From EB88 sp965199135 (lineage in GTDB: Bacteria; Acidobacteriota; Terriglobia; Terriglobales; Acidobacteriaceae), in the NCBI GenBank assembly GCA_965199135.1, contig OZ240685.1, positions 3,348,001 through 3,412,000 on the forward strand: a stretch of 64,000 bases of DNA, read 5' to 3'. The number at the start of each line of letters is the position of its first letter. Position 1 is the stretch's first letter. The notes below the pieces were generated by a model. That model was not told the DNA's origin. It worked only from the letters and a program-made list of their open reading frames with translations, and ran no database searches. A program made the translations under genes and the position numbers. Positions 1 through 8,882 of this stretch are shown piece after piece.

Positions 1-2267
1 CGCTTGCCGAATGGATGCGGGTCCGTAAAGGTGACGAGTGCCACCTTCTCGAGCGATCCATACGTCGTCTTGAGCGTGACGCTGTTATCTGTTCCTCGCA
101 GGTTGATACGCGAGACATCAAGCGACACCAGCTCGCTCGCGCCGAAATTCCCGTTCGGATTGCAGTAGGTAATGCCTTCGGCTGCCAGCGTCGCGGCATT
201 GGCGTGGCTGCACGAGGTCGGGTTTCCGGTCTGCGCCTGCAGACCGACACCATACGTCACATCCCATCGCTTGGCTTCGGTGAACTGGAGCAGAACATTC
301 TTGCGCAGCTCATCACCATTCGGATTCTGCACGGCGGTGTTCACACCATTGAAGAGTGTGACGTCATACAACTGCCGCTGGGTGTCGATCAGGGCTGTCT
401 GGTTGAGCACATCACCCGGATGCACGAGGATATGTGGGTCGACCGTCTTGCGGCGCGTGTAGTGAAGGCCGCTGATCAGCACGTTGTTGACGTGGATCTG
501 CTCCCCTTCCGTGATCTCGAGGGTCACGTCAATCAGATTGGGATCATGGGGATCAGGCGCCTGCTTCAGATTGGCGGCAGCCTGGTCGTAGCCGTGGGCA
601 AGGTAGTACGTCAGCACCGCGTCGCGATCACCGGTAAGGTTGTTCGAGTTATACGGCTGACCGACCTGCGTATTGAGCAGTGGCACCAACGTGGCGTTGG
701 GCACCTTGATATTTCCAACCAGCTTGTACGAACCAAAGCGTTGCTGCACGCCTTCGGTAATGGCATAGTTCACGCTCATGTGCGCGATCTTCGAAGGGCG
801 CCCCTTCGCGTCGGTCTGAGACTCTTTCACCACAGGCTTCACTGCGACATGCGAGAAGCCGCTGCCCTCATAGATCGCCTGGATCGTCGTCACGTCACTT
901 GCCACAAGCGCTGCGCTGTACGTACCGCGATGATCAAAGATGCTGGCCGGATGCACATTCAACCGCGGGGTGATCAGGGACGTGTCGAAGTACTTGTTCC
1001 CGCTGATCGTCACCGAGTCCACGTCATAGACCTTGCCTAGGTTGACGTTGTACGTGACCAGCGTCTGGCCTGCCGCAGAGACAGAGGACGTGTGTGAGAC
1101 CTGGATATTGAAGTAACCCTTGCGCTGATAGAAATCGCGCACGCGGCGATCTCCTTCGTTCAACAGGTCTTCGTCGACAGTCCCTTCCTGGTAGACCGGG
1201 ATCAGGTTCTTGATGCTGCCCTGGCTGATCTTTACGCCACTGACGACAACGAGCACCTTGTGGCCCTGGTTGATATTGAAGTCATAGTTCAGATGATTCG
1301 TCGGCTGGTTGAACTGCTTCGAGGTAAGCGTCGCCTTTGCCTCGAGCAGCTGCTGCTTCTGGTAATGGGCACGCAGCTTGTCGAGCGCGCTATTCACGGT
1401 GTCCCGTGTGACAGTCGAGTTCTCTTTCAGCTTGGAGAGCTTGCGAAACTGCTTGGGCGTGAGCCCCGCGTCTCCCTCGGCCTTTAGCGCCCCAACCTTT
1501 GCGCGTGCGCCGGGCGTGACCGTGTAGCTGACATTCATCTGCTGGTTGGCAGGGTCGATCGAGTGCCCCTCGATGACCACGCCCTGGTAATAGCCGTTGG
1601 TCTGCAGCAGGCCTTCCATCAGCTTTTTGCCGCGGTCGAGCTTCTCCTGCGTGTACGGCGTGCCGGGGCTCAGCTTGCTTGCGCCCGCAAGCAGGCTGGT
1701 GAAGTTTTCGTCCGAGACGCCATTCACATTGACGCGACCAATAAACAGCTGCGGCGTCCCATCAAACAGGATCGTGACATCATCGCCGGTGCGAATCCCG
1801 GCGACATCGATCGAGCTGTAAAGTCCGGTGGCATACAGACGGCGCAGGCTGCTCCGAATCCTGGTGGAGTCCAGCGGCTGGCCGGGTTGCAAAGCGAGTT
1901 CAGCCTGGAGCGGCTGCAGACGGTCGCCTGGCACCCCGCGGAACTCGATGCTCGTTACCTTCAGACCCTTCCAGGCGGCCAGGCTCGCGCTGCCGGCGCT
2001 GATCTCTCCGACTGGTGCCTTGCTATTGAGGGGGTGGCTTTCGTCATACGCGGGAAGCTTGGCTGCATCGGGCAGCGTCTGACCTCCAGGCGGAGCATTG
2101 CCCGCTGGGGTCTGCTGCGTCGGCACATTGCTTGTGGCGCCGATGGCACCCTGCCCCTGTGCCACCGATAAGGCTGCAGAGAAGCACAGCAGCAACACGG
2201 CGGGACCGCGAAAGAGGTAGATGGAGAGGAATGGAGGAAGCGGTAGCCCGCTGCTTTGTCGCTGCAT
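1..2267 (-). CDS. BamA/TamA-family outer membrane insertase with many POTRA domains (partial, C-terminus off the left edge)
   Basis: Read from ATG at 2267 on the minus strand, 755 residues are visible and no stop is reached. A signal peptide (hydrophobic core about residues 18-36) is followed by a Gln/Pro-rich linker. Then come about seven POTRA-like units, each opening with a strand such as LKVTSIEFRG, YDVDSVTISG or IHVNNVLISG, near residues 100, 172, 255, 336, 413, 508 and 588. From about residue 665 (WDVTYGVGLQT) alternating strands look like the start of the 16-stranded barrel. Omp85 proteins fold and insert barrel proteins into the outer membrane; BamA has five POTRAs and TamA three, so this array is long. 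No clear Shine-Dalgarno precedes the ATG. It is divergent from thiF. The family is sure; BamA versus another Omp85 branch is not. Confidence 0.88.
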   Translation of the reverse strand, partial: MQRQSSGLPLPPFLSIYLFRGPAVLLLCFSAALSVAQGQGAIGATSNVPTQQTPAGNAPPGGQTLPDAAKLPAYDESHPLNSKAPVGEISAGSASLAAWKGLKVTSIEFRGVPGDRLQPLQAELALQPGQPLDSTRIRSSLRRLYATGLYSSIDVAGIRTGDDVTILFDGTPQLFIGRVNVNGVSDENFTSLLAGASKLSPGTPYTQEKLDRGKKLMEGLLQTNGYYQGVVIEGHSIDPANQQMNVSYTVTPGARAKVGALKAEGDAGLTPKQFRKLSKLKENSTVTRDTVNSALDKLRAHYQKQQLLEAKATLTSKQFNQPTNHLNYDFNINQGHKVLVVVSGVKISQGSIKNLIPVYQEGTVDEDLLNEGDRRVRDFYQRKGYFNIQVSHTSSVSAAGQTLVTYNVNLGKVYDVDSVTISGNKYFDTSLITPRLNVHPASIFDHRGTYSAALVASDVTTIQAIYEGSGFSHVAVKPVVKESQTDAKGRPSKIAHMSVNYAITEGVQQRFGSYKLVGNIKVPNATLVPLLNTQVGQPYNSNNLTGDRDAVLTYYLAHGYDQAAANLKQAPDPHDPNLIDVTLEITEGEQIHVNNVLISGLHYTRRKTVDPHILVHPGDVLNQTALIDTQRQLYDVTLFNGVNTAVQNPNGDELRKNVLLQFTEAKRWDVTYGVGLQAQTGNPTSCSHANAATLAAEGITYCNPNGNFGASELVSLDVSRINLRGTDNSVTLKTTYGSLEKVALVTFTDPHPFGK

Positions 2268-2471
2268 GAAGTATCCGTGTTCGCTTCTGAGATGCGGGGC
2301 AACCTGGGAAAGAGCGTCGGGAGCCGGCCGGCTTTTCTTTTCGTCTAGTTACCTTACAAGGATCCCCGCGAAAGGAGCGGTTCCCTGGCGGGCAGGGGGT
2401 GGCAGGGATGGTACGGTTCCTCTGCGCATGCCGAGCCTGAGAGCAGGGCCAGCAGCTATTCTGGACAGTCC

Positions 2472-2477
2472 TATACT
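2472..2477 (+). promoter_or_regulatory. Candidate -10 element for a leaderless thiF transcript
   Basis: TATACT stands 8 bases before the thiF ATG at 2486, so transcription would start at or next to the start codon. There is no Shine-Dalgarno sequence and no convincing -35 hexamer 16-18 bases upstream. The same arrangement recurs at several other genes in the window. The rest of the 2268-2485 gap shows nothing else I can name. Confidence 0.4.
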
Positions 2478-2485
2478 GAAGTTGG

Positions 2486-3550
2486 ATGCCAGCCGACGCT
2501 TCACCAGACCTGATCGCTTCCCCCGATGATCGCTTCGGTGACCGGTACTCCCGGCAGGAGCTTTTTCGCCCGATCGGGGCGGCAGGCCAGAGGCGTCTCG
2601 AGGACGCCCACGTCGCGATAGTCGGGGTCGGCGCAACTGGCGCGGCCACGGCAAGCCTGCTTGCCCGCGCAGGCGTTGGCCGGCTCACCCTGATCGACCG
2701 CGACTTTGTTGAGCCCTCCAACCTGCAGCGGCAGGTGCTGTTCGATGAGGCGGATGCGCTCGCGAGCCTGCCCAAGGCAGAAGCCGCGAAGCGGCAGATC
2801 GCCCGCTTCAATCGCGACACCAGGGTGCAGGCCCACATCGAGGACCTGGTTCCTGCGAACATCCACACACTGCTCGCTGAAAGCGCGCTGGTGCTCGATG
2901 CGACCGACAACTTCGAGACCCGCTACCTGCTCAACGACTACTCGATTGAGCAGGCGAAGCCCTGGATCTACGCAGGCGCGGTCGGTGCCTACTCGCTCTC
3001 GATGAACATCCTGCCGGGGACCACGGCCTGCCTCGCATGCATCTTCCCCATTGCCCCGGACGGACCCGTTGAGACCTGTGACACCGCCGGCATTCTGGGA
3101 ATGGCTGTGAATCTGGCTGCTTCGATCCAGGCGACCGAGGCCGTGAAGTACCTGGTCGGGGATCTCGCCGCGATGCGGCGGACGCTGCTTTCCCATGATC
3201 TTTGGACAAACGAGCGCAGCGAGGTCTCCGCCGCTGCGAGGCCCAGGATGGACTGCACGGTCTGCGGGCCTGCCCGCGACTTCCTGCACCTGCGCGGAGA
3301 ACAGCGGCCCCACATCACGCTTTGCGGCAGGAACTCTGTACAGATTCACGAGCATCGGCGCGCGATGGACTTTGCGGATCTCGCAGCAAAGCTTGAGAAA
3401 CACGGCCCGGTCCGGTTCAACACCATGCTGCTTCGGTTCGAGCATGGGCCTTACACGATGACCGTTTTTCCGGACGGCCGGACGCTTGTGCAGGGAACCA
3501 CCGACGTCGCGCAGGCTCGATCGCTCTATGCGCGCTTCCTCGGCATGTAA
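2486..3550 (+). CDS. thiF: ThiF/MoeB-family E1-like adenylyltransferase
   Basis: 354 residues. Enzymes of this family adenylate the C-terminal Gly-Gly of a ubiquitin-like sulfur carrier (ThiS or MoaD) for thiazole or molybdopterin synthesis in the cytoplasm. Seen here: RYSRQELF entry motif (20-27), nucleotide-binding GxGxxG (47-52), D71/N79/R82 around the adenylation site, the DATDN motif (138-142), C198 in ETCDTAGILG at the catalytic-cysteine position, and two CxxC zinc pairs (C182/C185 and C257/C260). The C-terminal 85 residues (TMTVFPDGRTLVQGT and after) match the extension known on Bacillus-type ThiF. No ThiS, ThiG or MoaD is nearby, so ThiF versus MoeB rests on that tail. It stands alone between bamA and the sigma factor. 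Confidence 0.85.
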   Translation: MPADASPDLIASPDDRFGDRYSRQELFRPIGAAGQRRLEDAHVAIVGVGATGAATASLLARAGVGRLTLIDRDFVEPSNLQRQVLFDEADALASLPKAEAAKRQIARFNRDTRVQAHIEDLVPANIHTLLAESALVLDATDNFETRYLLNDYSIEQAKPWIYAGAVGAYSLSMNILPGTTACLACIFPIAPDGPVETCDTAGILGMAVNLAASIQATEAVKYLVGDLAAMRRTLLSHDLWTNERSEVSAAARPRMDCTVCGPARDFLHLRGEQRPHITLCGRNSVQIHEHRRAMDFADLAAKLEKHGPVRFNTMLLRFEHGPYTMTVFPDGRTLVQGTTDVAQARSLYARFLGM

Positions 3551-3664
3551 GTCCTTTCGTAACAAGGAGCGGCGTCTAAGTTGAAAGCGGGAGGCAACCT
3601 CTTCGCCGCGATTGCCGTCCTAACGTCGGTCCGGGCGAAGCTGTGTGTCTGGGCTCGATCTCCA

Positions 3665-3690
3665 GCGGAACGTACACGCGGAACGTACAC
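3665..3690 (+). repeat. Tandem 13-bp direct repeat with GGAAC cores upstream of the ECF sigma gene
   Basis: GCGGAACGTACAC occurs twice head to tail (3665-3677 and 3678-3690), about 70 bases before the sigma-factor start. GGAAC is the classical -35 core of ECF sigma factors. After the second copy (GGAAC at 3680-3684) a 17-base gap leads to CGAC at 3702-3705, a plausible -10 core. This suggests autoregulation; it is inference. The rest of the 3551-3759 gap holds only a short, unconvincing reading frame. Confidence 0.5.
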
Positions 3691-3759
3691 TAGGAGAGGT
3701 ACGACTCGTCATCCCCCCAGTCAGAAGAGCATTGCAGGATTGCAACGGATCGGAGTGCC

Positions 3760-4398
3760 GTGAGCACAGCAGGACCTACGCAACAAGCCAAGAATCCGGT
3801 ACAGCACATGCGCCGCAATCCACCGATTGCCGGCGAAGCAGAAGCGATAGCGGCAGCCCAGGGCGGTGATGGACGCGCCTTTGAAACGCTATATGGCCTC
3901 CACAAGCGGCGTGTGTACTCCCTGTGTCTTCGGATGCTGGGCAACGTGGCCGAGGCAGAGGACCTGACCCAGGAAGCTTTTCTTCAGCTCTACCGGAAAA
4001 TCGGCACGTTCCGCGGAGATTCGGCCTTCTCAACGTGGCTGCACCGCCTGGCGGTAAACGTTGTGCTGATGCACCTGCGCAAGAAAGGTCTCCCGCAGGT
4101 ATCGCTCGAAGAGACTCTTGAACCATCGAGCGACGATGGTCCCCGCAAGGATATCGGTGCGCGTGACATTCAGTTGTCTGGGTCCATTGATCGCGTGACG
4201 CTTGAGCGTGCTGTTGAAAATCTGCCGCCGGGCTATCGGCTGGTTTTCGTGCTGCACGATGTGGAAGGCTACGAACACAACGAGATTGCAGGCATGCTGG
4301 ACTGCTCGATCGGCAACAGCAAGTCCCAGTTGCACAAGGCGCGCATGAAGCTGCGCGACCTGTTGAAAACCGGCCTGCGAAAGGAAACACAGGAATGA
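3760..4398 (+). CDS. ECF (sigma-24/RpoE-like) RNA polymerase sigma factor
   Basis: 212 residues from GTG at 3760, with CGGAG five bases upstream. Region 2 is clear at about residues 38-100 (AEDLTQEAFLQLYRKI, then FSTWLHRLAVNVVL), and region 4 at about 145-205 carries the helix-turn-helix (YEHNEIAGMLDCSIGNSKSQL). The linker between them is long and acidic (about residues 107-132). It would direct RNA polymerase to stress or envelope promoters. The stop overlaps the next gene as ATGA; the neighbour is a small zinc-site anti-sigma protein, the usual pairing. The tandem GGAAC repeat upstream suggests it transcribes itself. The regulon cannot be told from sequence. Confidence 0.92.
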   Translation: MSTAGPTQQAKNPVQHMRRNPPIAGEAEAIAAAQGGDGRAFETLYGLHKRRVYSLCLRMLGNVAEAEDLTQEAFLQLYRKIGTFRGDSAFSTWLHRLAVNVVLMHLRKKGLPQVSLEETLEPSSDDGPRKDIGARDIQLSGSIDRVTLERAVENLPPGYRLVFVLHDVEGYEHNEIAGMLDCSIGNSKSQLHKARMKLRDLLKTGLRKETQE

Positions 4399-4658
4399 TC
4401 GACACAGTCGCTGGCCCCGGGGACATCACCCCGGACTGCGCAGAGTTTCAGGAGCGTTTGCCTCAGCTGTTTGAAGCCGAGACGGACTTCACCAAGGAAG
4501 CGCACCTGCAGACCTGTGAGAACTGCGCCGAACTCGTGCGCGACCTGCAATACATCGCCCAGCAGGCCAAACTGCTGATGCCAATTCATGACCCCTCCCC
4601 CGCCGTGTGGGAGAACATCAAGGGCGCGCTCGGCACCCCCGACGCAAAGAGCAAGTAG
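4395..4658 (+). CDS. Zinc-finger (ZAS-type) anti-sigma factor
   Basis: 87 residues. The signature HxxxCxxC (H37, C41, C44) with an upstream C15 fits the zinc-binding anti-sigma domain that clamps ECF sigma factors. There is no transmembrane helix, so this is a soluble, RsrA-like cytoplasmic version and could sense redox or thiol state rather than envelope damage; the signal is inferred. It overlaps the sigma gene by four bases (ATGA), implying coupled translation and balanced stoichiometry. Confidence 0.82.
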   Translation: MIDTVAGPGDITPDCAEFQERLPQLFEAETDFTKEAHLQTCENCAELVRDLQYIAQQAKLLMPIHDPSPAVWENIKGALGTPDAKSK

Positions 4659-4675
4659 CAATCTACAGTGCAACG

Positions 4676-5215
4676 GTGAACGCGCAGTATCAAAGGGTCG
4701 TGCTTACCGGCTTTATGGGAGCAGGCAAGTCGACCGTCGGTCGGCTGCTTGCTCCCTTGCTGCAGTGGGAGTTCGTGGACGCGGATGCGCACATCGAGCA
4801 GGAAGCCGGAAGCACCATTGCCGGGCTCTTCCGCTCGCATGGCGAGCCGCACTTTCGCGAGATCGAGTCTGCAGCCATCATGGGCCTGCTCGCCCGCTCG
4901 CATGCGGTGATCGCGCTTGGCGGGGGAGCACTTGAAACGGCAGCGACCCGTGAGCGACTCCACCGGGATCGAGGCTCGCTCCTGGTGTACCTCGAAACGC
5001 CACTGGAGGTATCGCTCTCTCGCTGCAGGGGCGAGGCTGGCGCGGCCATCCGCCCGGTTCTTGAAGATGCAGCGATGCTCGAGGCCCGCTTCCTGCGGCG
5101 TCTGCCCCTCTACCAGGCAGCCGGATTCCGCATCGCGACGGTGGACCAGACCGCGATCGAGGTCGCCCAGGCAATTGCAAACCATGTCGCCGAGCAGTCG
5201 GCAGACAGGTCTTGA
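4676..5215 (+). CDS. aroK: Shikimate kinase
   Basis: 179 residues from GTG at 4676. It phosphorylates shikimate to shikimate-3-phosphate with ATP, the fifth step of the chorismate pathway. Visible: P-loop GFMGAGKST (12-20), DxD (D35, D37) for Mg/shikimate, FRE with R61, the GGGAL shikimate loop (82-86) and the lid arginine in IRPVLED (R126). An in-frame ATG at 4607 would add 23 residues and overlap the anti-sigma gene; the GTG places the P-loop at the normal distance from the N-terminus. No Shine-Dalgarno is obvious for either. Confidence 0.9.
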   Translation: MNAQYQRVVLTGFMGAGKSTVGRLLAPLLQWEFVDADAHIEQEAGSTIAGLFRSHGEPHFREIESAAIMGLLARSHAVIALGGGALETAATRERLHRDRGSLLVYLETPLEVSLSRCRGEAGAAIRPVLEDAAMLEARFLRRLPLYQAAGFRIATVDQTAIEVAQAIANHVAEQSADRS

Positions 5216-5342
5216 TCATGCCAACACAGCAGCCCGAATGCACCTCACACCAGCGAACCCCCTGCTAGGATGAAGAGGTGGATGTCGCGGCTCAGCACGG
5301 TGCAGACCCCCTTTCGACACGTGGCCTTCAACCTGCTGCGGT

Positions 5343-6341
5343 GTGCTGCCTGTGAGCACCACGGCTGCCCTCAGGAAGCGCGGAGGCGCGCCCGCAAGTG
5401 TGCTCCCGCCGAGCTCTGAGACCGCCGAGACCCTGCGGCCGGGCGAGACTGCTTCCCGCATCGCCGACTATGCCGAGTTGTTCAAGTCGCGTGTGACCGC
5501 GATGGTCGTGCTCACCGCGTGGGCCGGCTTTTATCTTGGGTCCCTTCGTTCCGGCATCAGCAGCATGCAGCCTGGTCTCGTTGCCGTGTTGCTGGGCATT
5601 GGCCTCGTCAGCGCCGGCTCCGCCGCGCTGAACGAAGCCATGGAGTACCGCACCGACGCCCGCATGGTGCGCACCGCACGGCGCCCCATGGCGACCGGCC
5701 GCATTGGCAGGGTGCACGGCATCGGTCTTGCGCTTGCAGTGGCGGCAGCCGGTGCAGCGCTGCTGTTCCGTGAAGCGAATGCACTCACCGCAATCTTGAC
5801 GCTCGCCACTGGCGCGTCATATGTACTGATCTACACGCCCCTGAAGCGCGTGACCACACTTGCAACCTTCATCGGAGCCTTTCCGGGAGCGATGCCTCCG
5901 CTGCTCGGCTGGGTCGCGGCACGCGGACATATTGAGTGGCCGGCGATCGCACTGTTCGCCATCCTGTTTGTCTGGCAGTTCCCGCACTTCATGGCCATCG
6001 CCTGGCTTTACCGCGAAGACTACGGCCGCGTTGGCATCCGCATGTTGCCCGTCGTGCAGCCCGACGGTTCATCCACGGTGGCAGAAGCGCTGACCTACGC
6101 GGTTCTGATGGTGCCGGTGAGCCTCCTGCCGTTCTTTCTGCACATGTCCGGCATGATCTACGGCGTGGCCGCTCCGCTGCTCTCGCTGGTGTACCTCGCG
6201 TACACGGTTCGCTTCGGCCGCATCACGCGGGCAAAGAGCAAGGCCGAAAGCAAGATGTATGCGCGCGACTTGTTGAAGATCAGCGTGATCTACCTGCCGG
6301 TTCTGCTGATCCTCCTGATGCTGAATGCACGCGGACGCTAA
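5343..6341 (+). CDS. ctaB: Protoheme IX farnesyltransferase (heme O synthase)
   Basis: 332 residues from GTG at 5343 (a second GTG at 5352 is equally possible). A UbiA-superfamily membrane prenyltransferase with about eight or nine helices; it attaches farnesyl to heme b to make heme O for heme-copper oxidases. The first catalytic motif reads NEAMEYRTDARMVRTARRP, close to the family consensus but with Glu at the usual first Asp. The second reads YREDYGRVGIRMLP. The N-terminal 40 residues are a non-membrane extension. It heads a block with an ABC exporter and a DUF420 protein, which suggests oxidase assembly. Oxidase subunits and heme A synthase are not in the window; the 5216-5342 gap shows nothing recognisable. 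Confidence 0.92.
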   Translation: MLPVSTTAALRKRGGAPASVLPPSSETAETLRPGETASRIADYAELFKSRVTAMVVLTAWAGFYLGSLRSGISSMQPGLVAVLLGIGLVSAGSAALNEAMEYRTDARMVRTARRPMATGRIGRVHGIGLALAVAAAGAALLFREANALTAILTLATGASYVLIYTPLKRVTTLATFIGAFPGAMPPLLGWVAARGHIEWPAIALFAILFVWQFPHFMAIAWLYREDYGRVGIRMLPVVQPDGSSTVAEALTYAVLMVPVSLLPFFLHMSGMIYGVAAPLLSLVYLAYTVRFGRITRAKSKAESKMYARDLLKISVIYLPVLLILLMLNARGR

Positions 6342-6360
6342 CGCGCCCGGAAAGGAATGG

Positions 6361-7419
6361 ATGGTGTCTGCCACACTCACAGACTCGCCGGAAACCAGCA
6401 CTGCGCAGCACTCCGGTCCCGCGCCGATCGAGCTCCATGCGCTGACGCACCAGTATGGTGAACGGCGGGCGCTCGATGCTCTCTCCTTTGCGGTCGGCGC
6501 GCGCGAGATCTTTGGCCTGCTTGGCCCGAATGGGAGCGGAAAAACGACCCTCTTCCGCATCCTCTCCACGCTGATGATTCCCTCCGGCGGTCATGCGCGC
6601 ATCGCAGGCTTCGACGTCGCGCGCTCGCCACGCGATGTGCGTGCAGCGATCGGCATTGTCTTCCAGGCGCGCTCGGTCGATCTGAAGCTCACGGTTGAAG
6701 AAAACCTGATGCACCAGGGCCACCTCTACGGTCTGCAGGGCAAGCTGCTGCGCCGGCGCATCGCGGACGTTCTGGAGCGCGTGCACCTTGCCGACCGCGC
6801 AAAGGATTTCGTCGAGACGCTCTCGGGCGGGATGCAGCGTCGGGTCGAACTGGCGAAGGGCCTGATCCATTCGCCTTCCGTTCTGTTGCTCGATGAGCCC
6901 TCCACGGGACTCGACCCGGGAGCGCGCCGTGATCTCTGGCTCTACCTGCAGACACTGCGCGATGAAGATGGCGTCTCCGTTCTCGTCACAACGCACCTGA
7001 TGGAAGAAGCCGATCACTGCGACCGGCTGGCGATCCTCAACGCCGGGCAGCTTGTCGCACTTGGGGCGCCGGGGGAGTTGCGCGAGGCGATTGGTGGCGA
7101 CATCGTTACGTTTGAAACTGCGACGCGGACAGCTGCAGAGCAGCTTGCGCGCGAGATCGAAGCACGATACCGCATCACGCCCTCGGTGCTCGGCACGAGC
7201 GTCCGCCTTGAGCAGCGTGAAGGGCATCGCTTCGTGGCCGCAGTCCTGGAAGCATTTCCGGGCCGCATCGAAGGCATCCGGGTCCAGAAGCCCTCGCTTG
7301 AAGACGTCTTCATCCAGCGCACCGGGCACCGCTTCTTCGAGGAGCAGGGCGCCGAGGCCGAACCAGATACCCACACCCGCGAAACCGAATCGCACGAAGG
7401 CTTTCGCGAACCGTTGTAG
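6361..7419 (+). CDS. ABC transporter ATP-binding protein (ABC-2 exporter type)
   Basis: 352 residues from ATG at 6361, which has a good GGAAAGGA site just upstream; an in-frame ATG at 6325 would overlap ctaB. Walker A GPNGSGKT (55-62), Q-loop Q102, signature LSGGMQ (154-159), Walker B LLLDEP (175-180) and switch H212 are all intact, so it should hydrolyse ATP. The C-terminal 100 residues resemble the regulatory tail of drug/NodI-type ATPases (PSLEDVFIQRTGHRF). It works with the permease 20 bases downstream. The substrate is unknown; position between heme O synthase and a DUF420 protein suggests an oxidase-assembly role, which is inference. Confidence 0.9.
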   Translation: MVSATLTDSPETSTAQHSGPAPIELHALTHQYGERRALDALSFAVGAREIFGLLGPNGSGKTTLFRILSTLMIPSGGHARIAGFDVARSPRDVRAAIGIVFQARSVDLKLTVEENLMHQGHLYGLQGKLLRRRIADVLERVHLADRAKDFVETLSGGMQRRVELAKGLIHSPSVLLLDEPSTGLDPGARRDLWLYLQTLRDEDGVSVLVTTHLMEEADHCDRLAILNAGQLVALGAPGELREAIGGDIVTFETATRTAAEQLAREIEARYRITPSVLGTSVRLEQREGHRFVAAVLEAFPGRIEGIRVQKPSLEDVFIQRTGHRFFEEQGAEAEPDTHTRETESHEGFREPL

Positions 7420-7439
7420 TCAAAGCAGGGACAAGAGAC

Positions 7440-8285
7440 ATGGCAACAGTGCTAACCAACGTTCCGTCCGTCGCAAGAGGCCAGGGTGGCAGCGTGGCGC
7501 GCCCGTCCACCGCGGTCGCCGCCTACTCGCTATGGCGGCGTGAGATCGTCCGCTTCTATCGTCAGAAAGCGCGCGTCGTGGGTGTGATCGCGTCGCCCCT
7601 GCTCTTCTGGCTGGTGCTTGGCTCCGGCTTCGCGAACTCGTTCCATGCTGCAGGCTCCGCAAGCAGCAACAGCCACTATCTCGGTTACTTTTTTCCCGGC
7701 TCCGTCGCGATGATCGTGCTGTTTACTTCGATCTTCTCGATGATGTCGCTCATCCAGGATCGCAATGAGGGCTTTCTGCTCTCGGTGTTGGCAGCACCGG
7801 TCTCGCGTTCAGCGATCGTGCTTGGCAAAGTGCTCGGCGGCGCGACCCTTGCAGCCATCCAGGGATTTGTCTTCCTCGTCTTCGCGCCGTTTGTGGGCGT
7901 GCACGTGAGCGTGGGTGCAGTGCTGCTCGGCATGCTGGTCATCACCATGCTGTCGTTTGAACTCACCGCACTCGGTTTCACCATCGCGTGGCCAATGGAT
8001 TCGCCGCAGGCCTTTCATGCGATCGTGAATCTCCTGCTGCTCCCGCTGTGGATGCTCTCAGGTTCGCTCTTCCCTGCAAGCGGCGCCTCTCCCTGGCTCC
8101 ACGCACTGATGCGTGCCAACCCGCTCACCTATGGCGTCGACGCGCTGCGCAACCTGCTCTTCCCTGCCCAGCCCACGGATGCGCCCCTCGCCGTGAATCT
8201 CGCGGTGACAGCGCTGTTCTGCGCGCTCTGCTTCGCGGCATCGTGGATGGTTGTGAACCGCCGCACGCACAAGCCTGCTGCCTAG
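7440..8285 (+). CDS. ABC-2 type transporter permease
   Basis: 281 residues, six predicted membrane helices after a roughly 45-residue cytoplasmic N-terminus. The ABC-2 signature region is visible around DRNEGFLLSVLAAPVSRS and in the helix-5/6 part LPLWMLSGSLFPASGASPW. It forms the membrane channel for the preceding ATPase and would work as a homodimer. It is preceded by a weak AGGGACA site. Together the pair resembles NodIJ/DrrAB-type exporters. Confidence 0.88.
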   Translation: MATVLTNVPSVARGQGGSVARPSTAVAAYSLWRREIVRFYRQKARVVGVIASPLLFWLVLGSGFANSFHAAGSASSNSHYLGYFFPGSVAMIVLFTSIFSMMSLIQDRNEGFLLSVLAAPVSRSAIVLGKVLGGATLAAIQGFVFLVFAPFVGVHVSVGAVLLGMLVITMLSFELTALGFTIAWPMDSPQAFHAIVNLLLLPLWMLSGSLFPASGASPWLHALMRANPLTYGVDALRNLLFPAQPTDAPLAVNLAVTALFCALCFAASWMVVNRRTHKPAA

Positions 8286-8300
8286 CACTGGAGGAACCGC

Positions 8301-8879
8301 ATGAGTCACGCCGCCAGCCCGCTCCATCCCGCCTCGATCAACGATCGGCCCGCCCGGCTTGGCATGGGCGGTATCGTCGTCGTGAGCGCCCTGGCGATCG
8401 CATTTCTTCTGTGGCTGCTCTATGTGCATCACGCGCCGGATGCATTTCACGACCGGCTGCGCTTTCTTCCCGAACTGAACGCGATCCTCAACGGGCTGAG
8501 CGCGCTCGCACTGACGATCGGCTTTGTGTTCATCCGCAGCCGGCAGATCGCCCGGCATCGTGCCGCGATGATGACGGCGTTTGTCTTCTCTTCGGCCTTT
8601 CTCGTCTCCTACATCACCAATCACTGGATCCACGGCGACACACTGTATCCGGCTGCGAACCCCATGAGGCCGTTGTACCTCACGCTGCTTGCGAGCCATG
8701 TGCTGCTCTCGATCATCGCGCTGCCGGTGGTGCTGATCACCTTCTTCCTCTCGCTCTCCGGCCGCTTTGCACAGCACCGCAAAGTTGCCCGCTGGACGTT
8801 TCCACTCTGGCTCTATGTGTCGGTCACGGGCGTTGTCGTCTACCTGATGCTGCATGCCGCGGTGGGGCCGAACTACTAG
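8301..8879 (+). CDS. DUF420 integral membrane protein
   Basis: 192 residues with five predicted helices (about 24-43, 60-77, 89-106, 127-148 and 162-185). The conserved DUF420 features are visible: LPELNAILNGLSALAL, HRAAMMTAFVFS and the His-rich HNHW-like loop NHWIHGDT. The family (YozB/CtaM) is linked with heme-copper oxidase maturation, and it commonly sits with ctaB and this kind of ABC pair. A GGAGGA Shine-Dalgarno lies six bases before the ATG. It starts 15 bases after the permease, so co-transcription is likely. Confidence 0.85.
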   Translation: MSHAASPLHPASINDRPARLGMGGIVVVSALAIAFLLWLLYVHHAPDAFHDRLRFLPELNAILNGLSALALTIGFVFIRSRQIARHRAAMMTAFVFSSAFLVSYITNHWIHGDTLYPAANPMRPLYLTLLASHVLLSIIALPVVLITFFLSLSGRFAQHRKVARWTFPLWLYVSVTGVVVYLMLHAAVGPNY

Positions 8880-8882
8880 ACC

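Noticed and set aside
15..1040. Plus-strand open frame of 341 codons
   Set aside because: It is antisense to the POTRA region of the Omp85 gene; the minus-strand reading has clear domains, this one has none.
2501..3565. Minus-strand open frame of 354 codons over thiF
   Set aside because: Mirror frame of thiF in GC-rich DNA; no motif, while thiF is fully recognisable.
3581..3763. 60-codon frame before the sigma gene
   Set aside because: Spans the GGAAC promoter-like repeats, and its composition is not protein-like.
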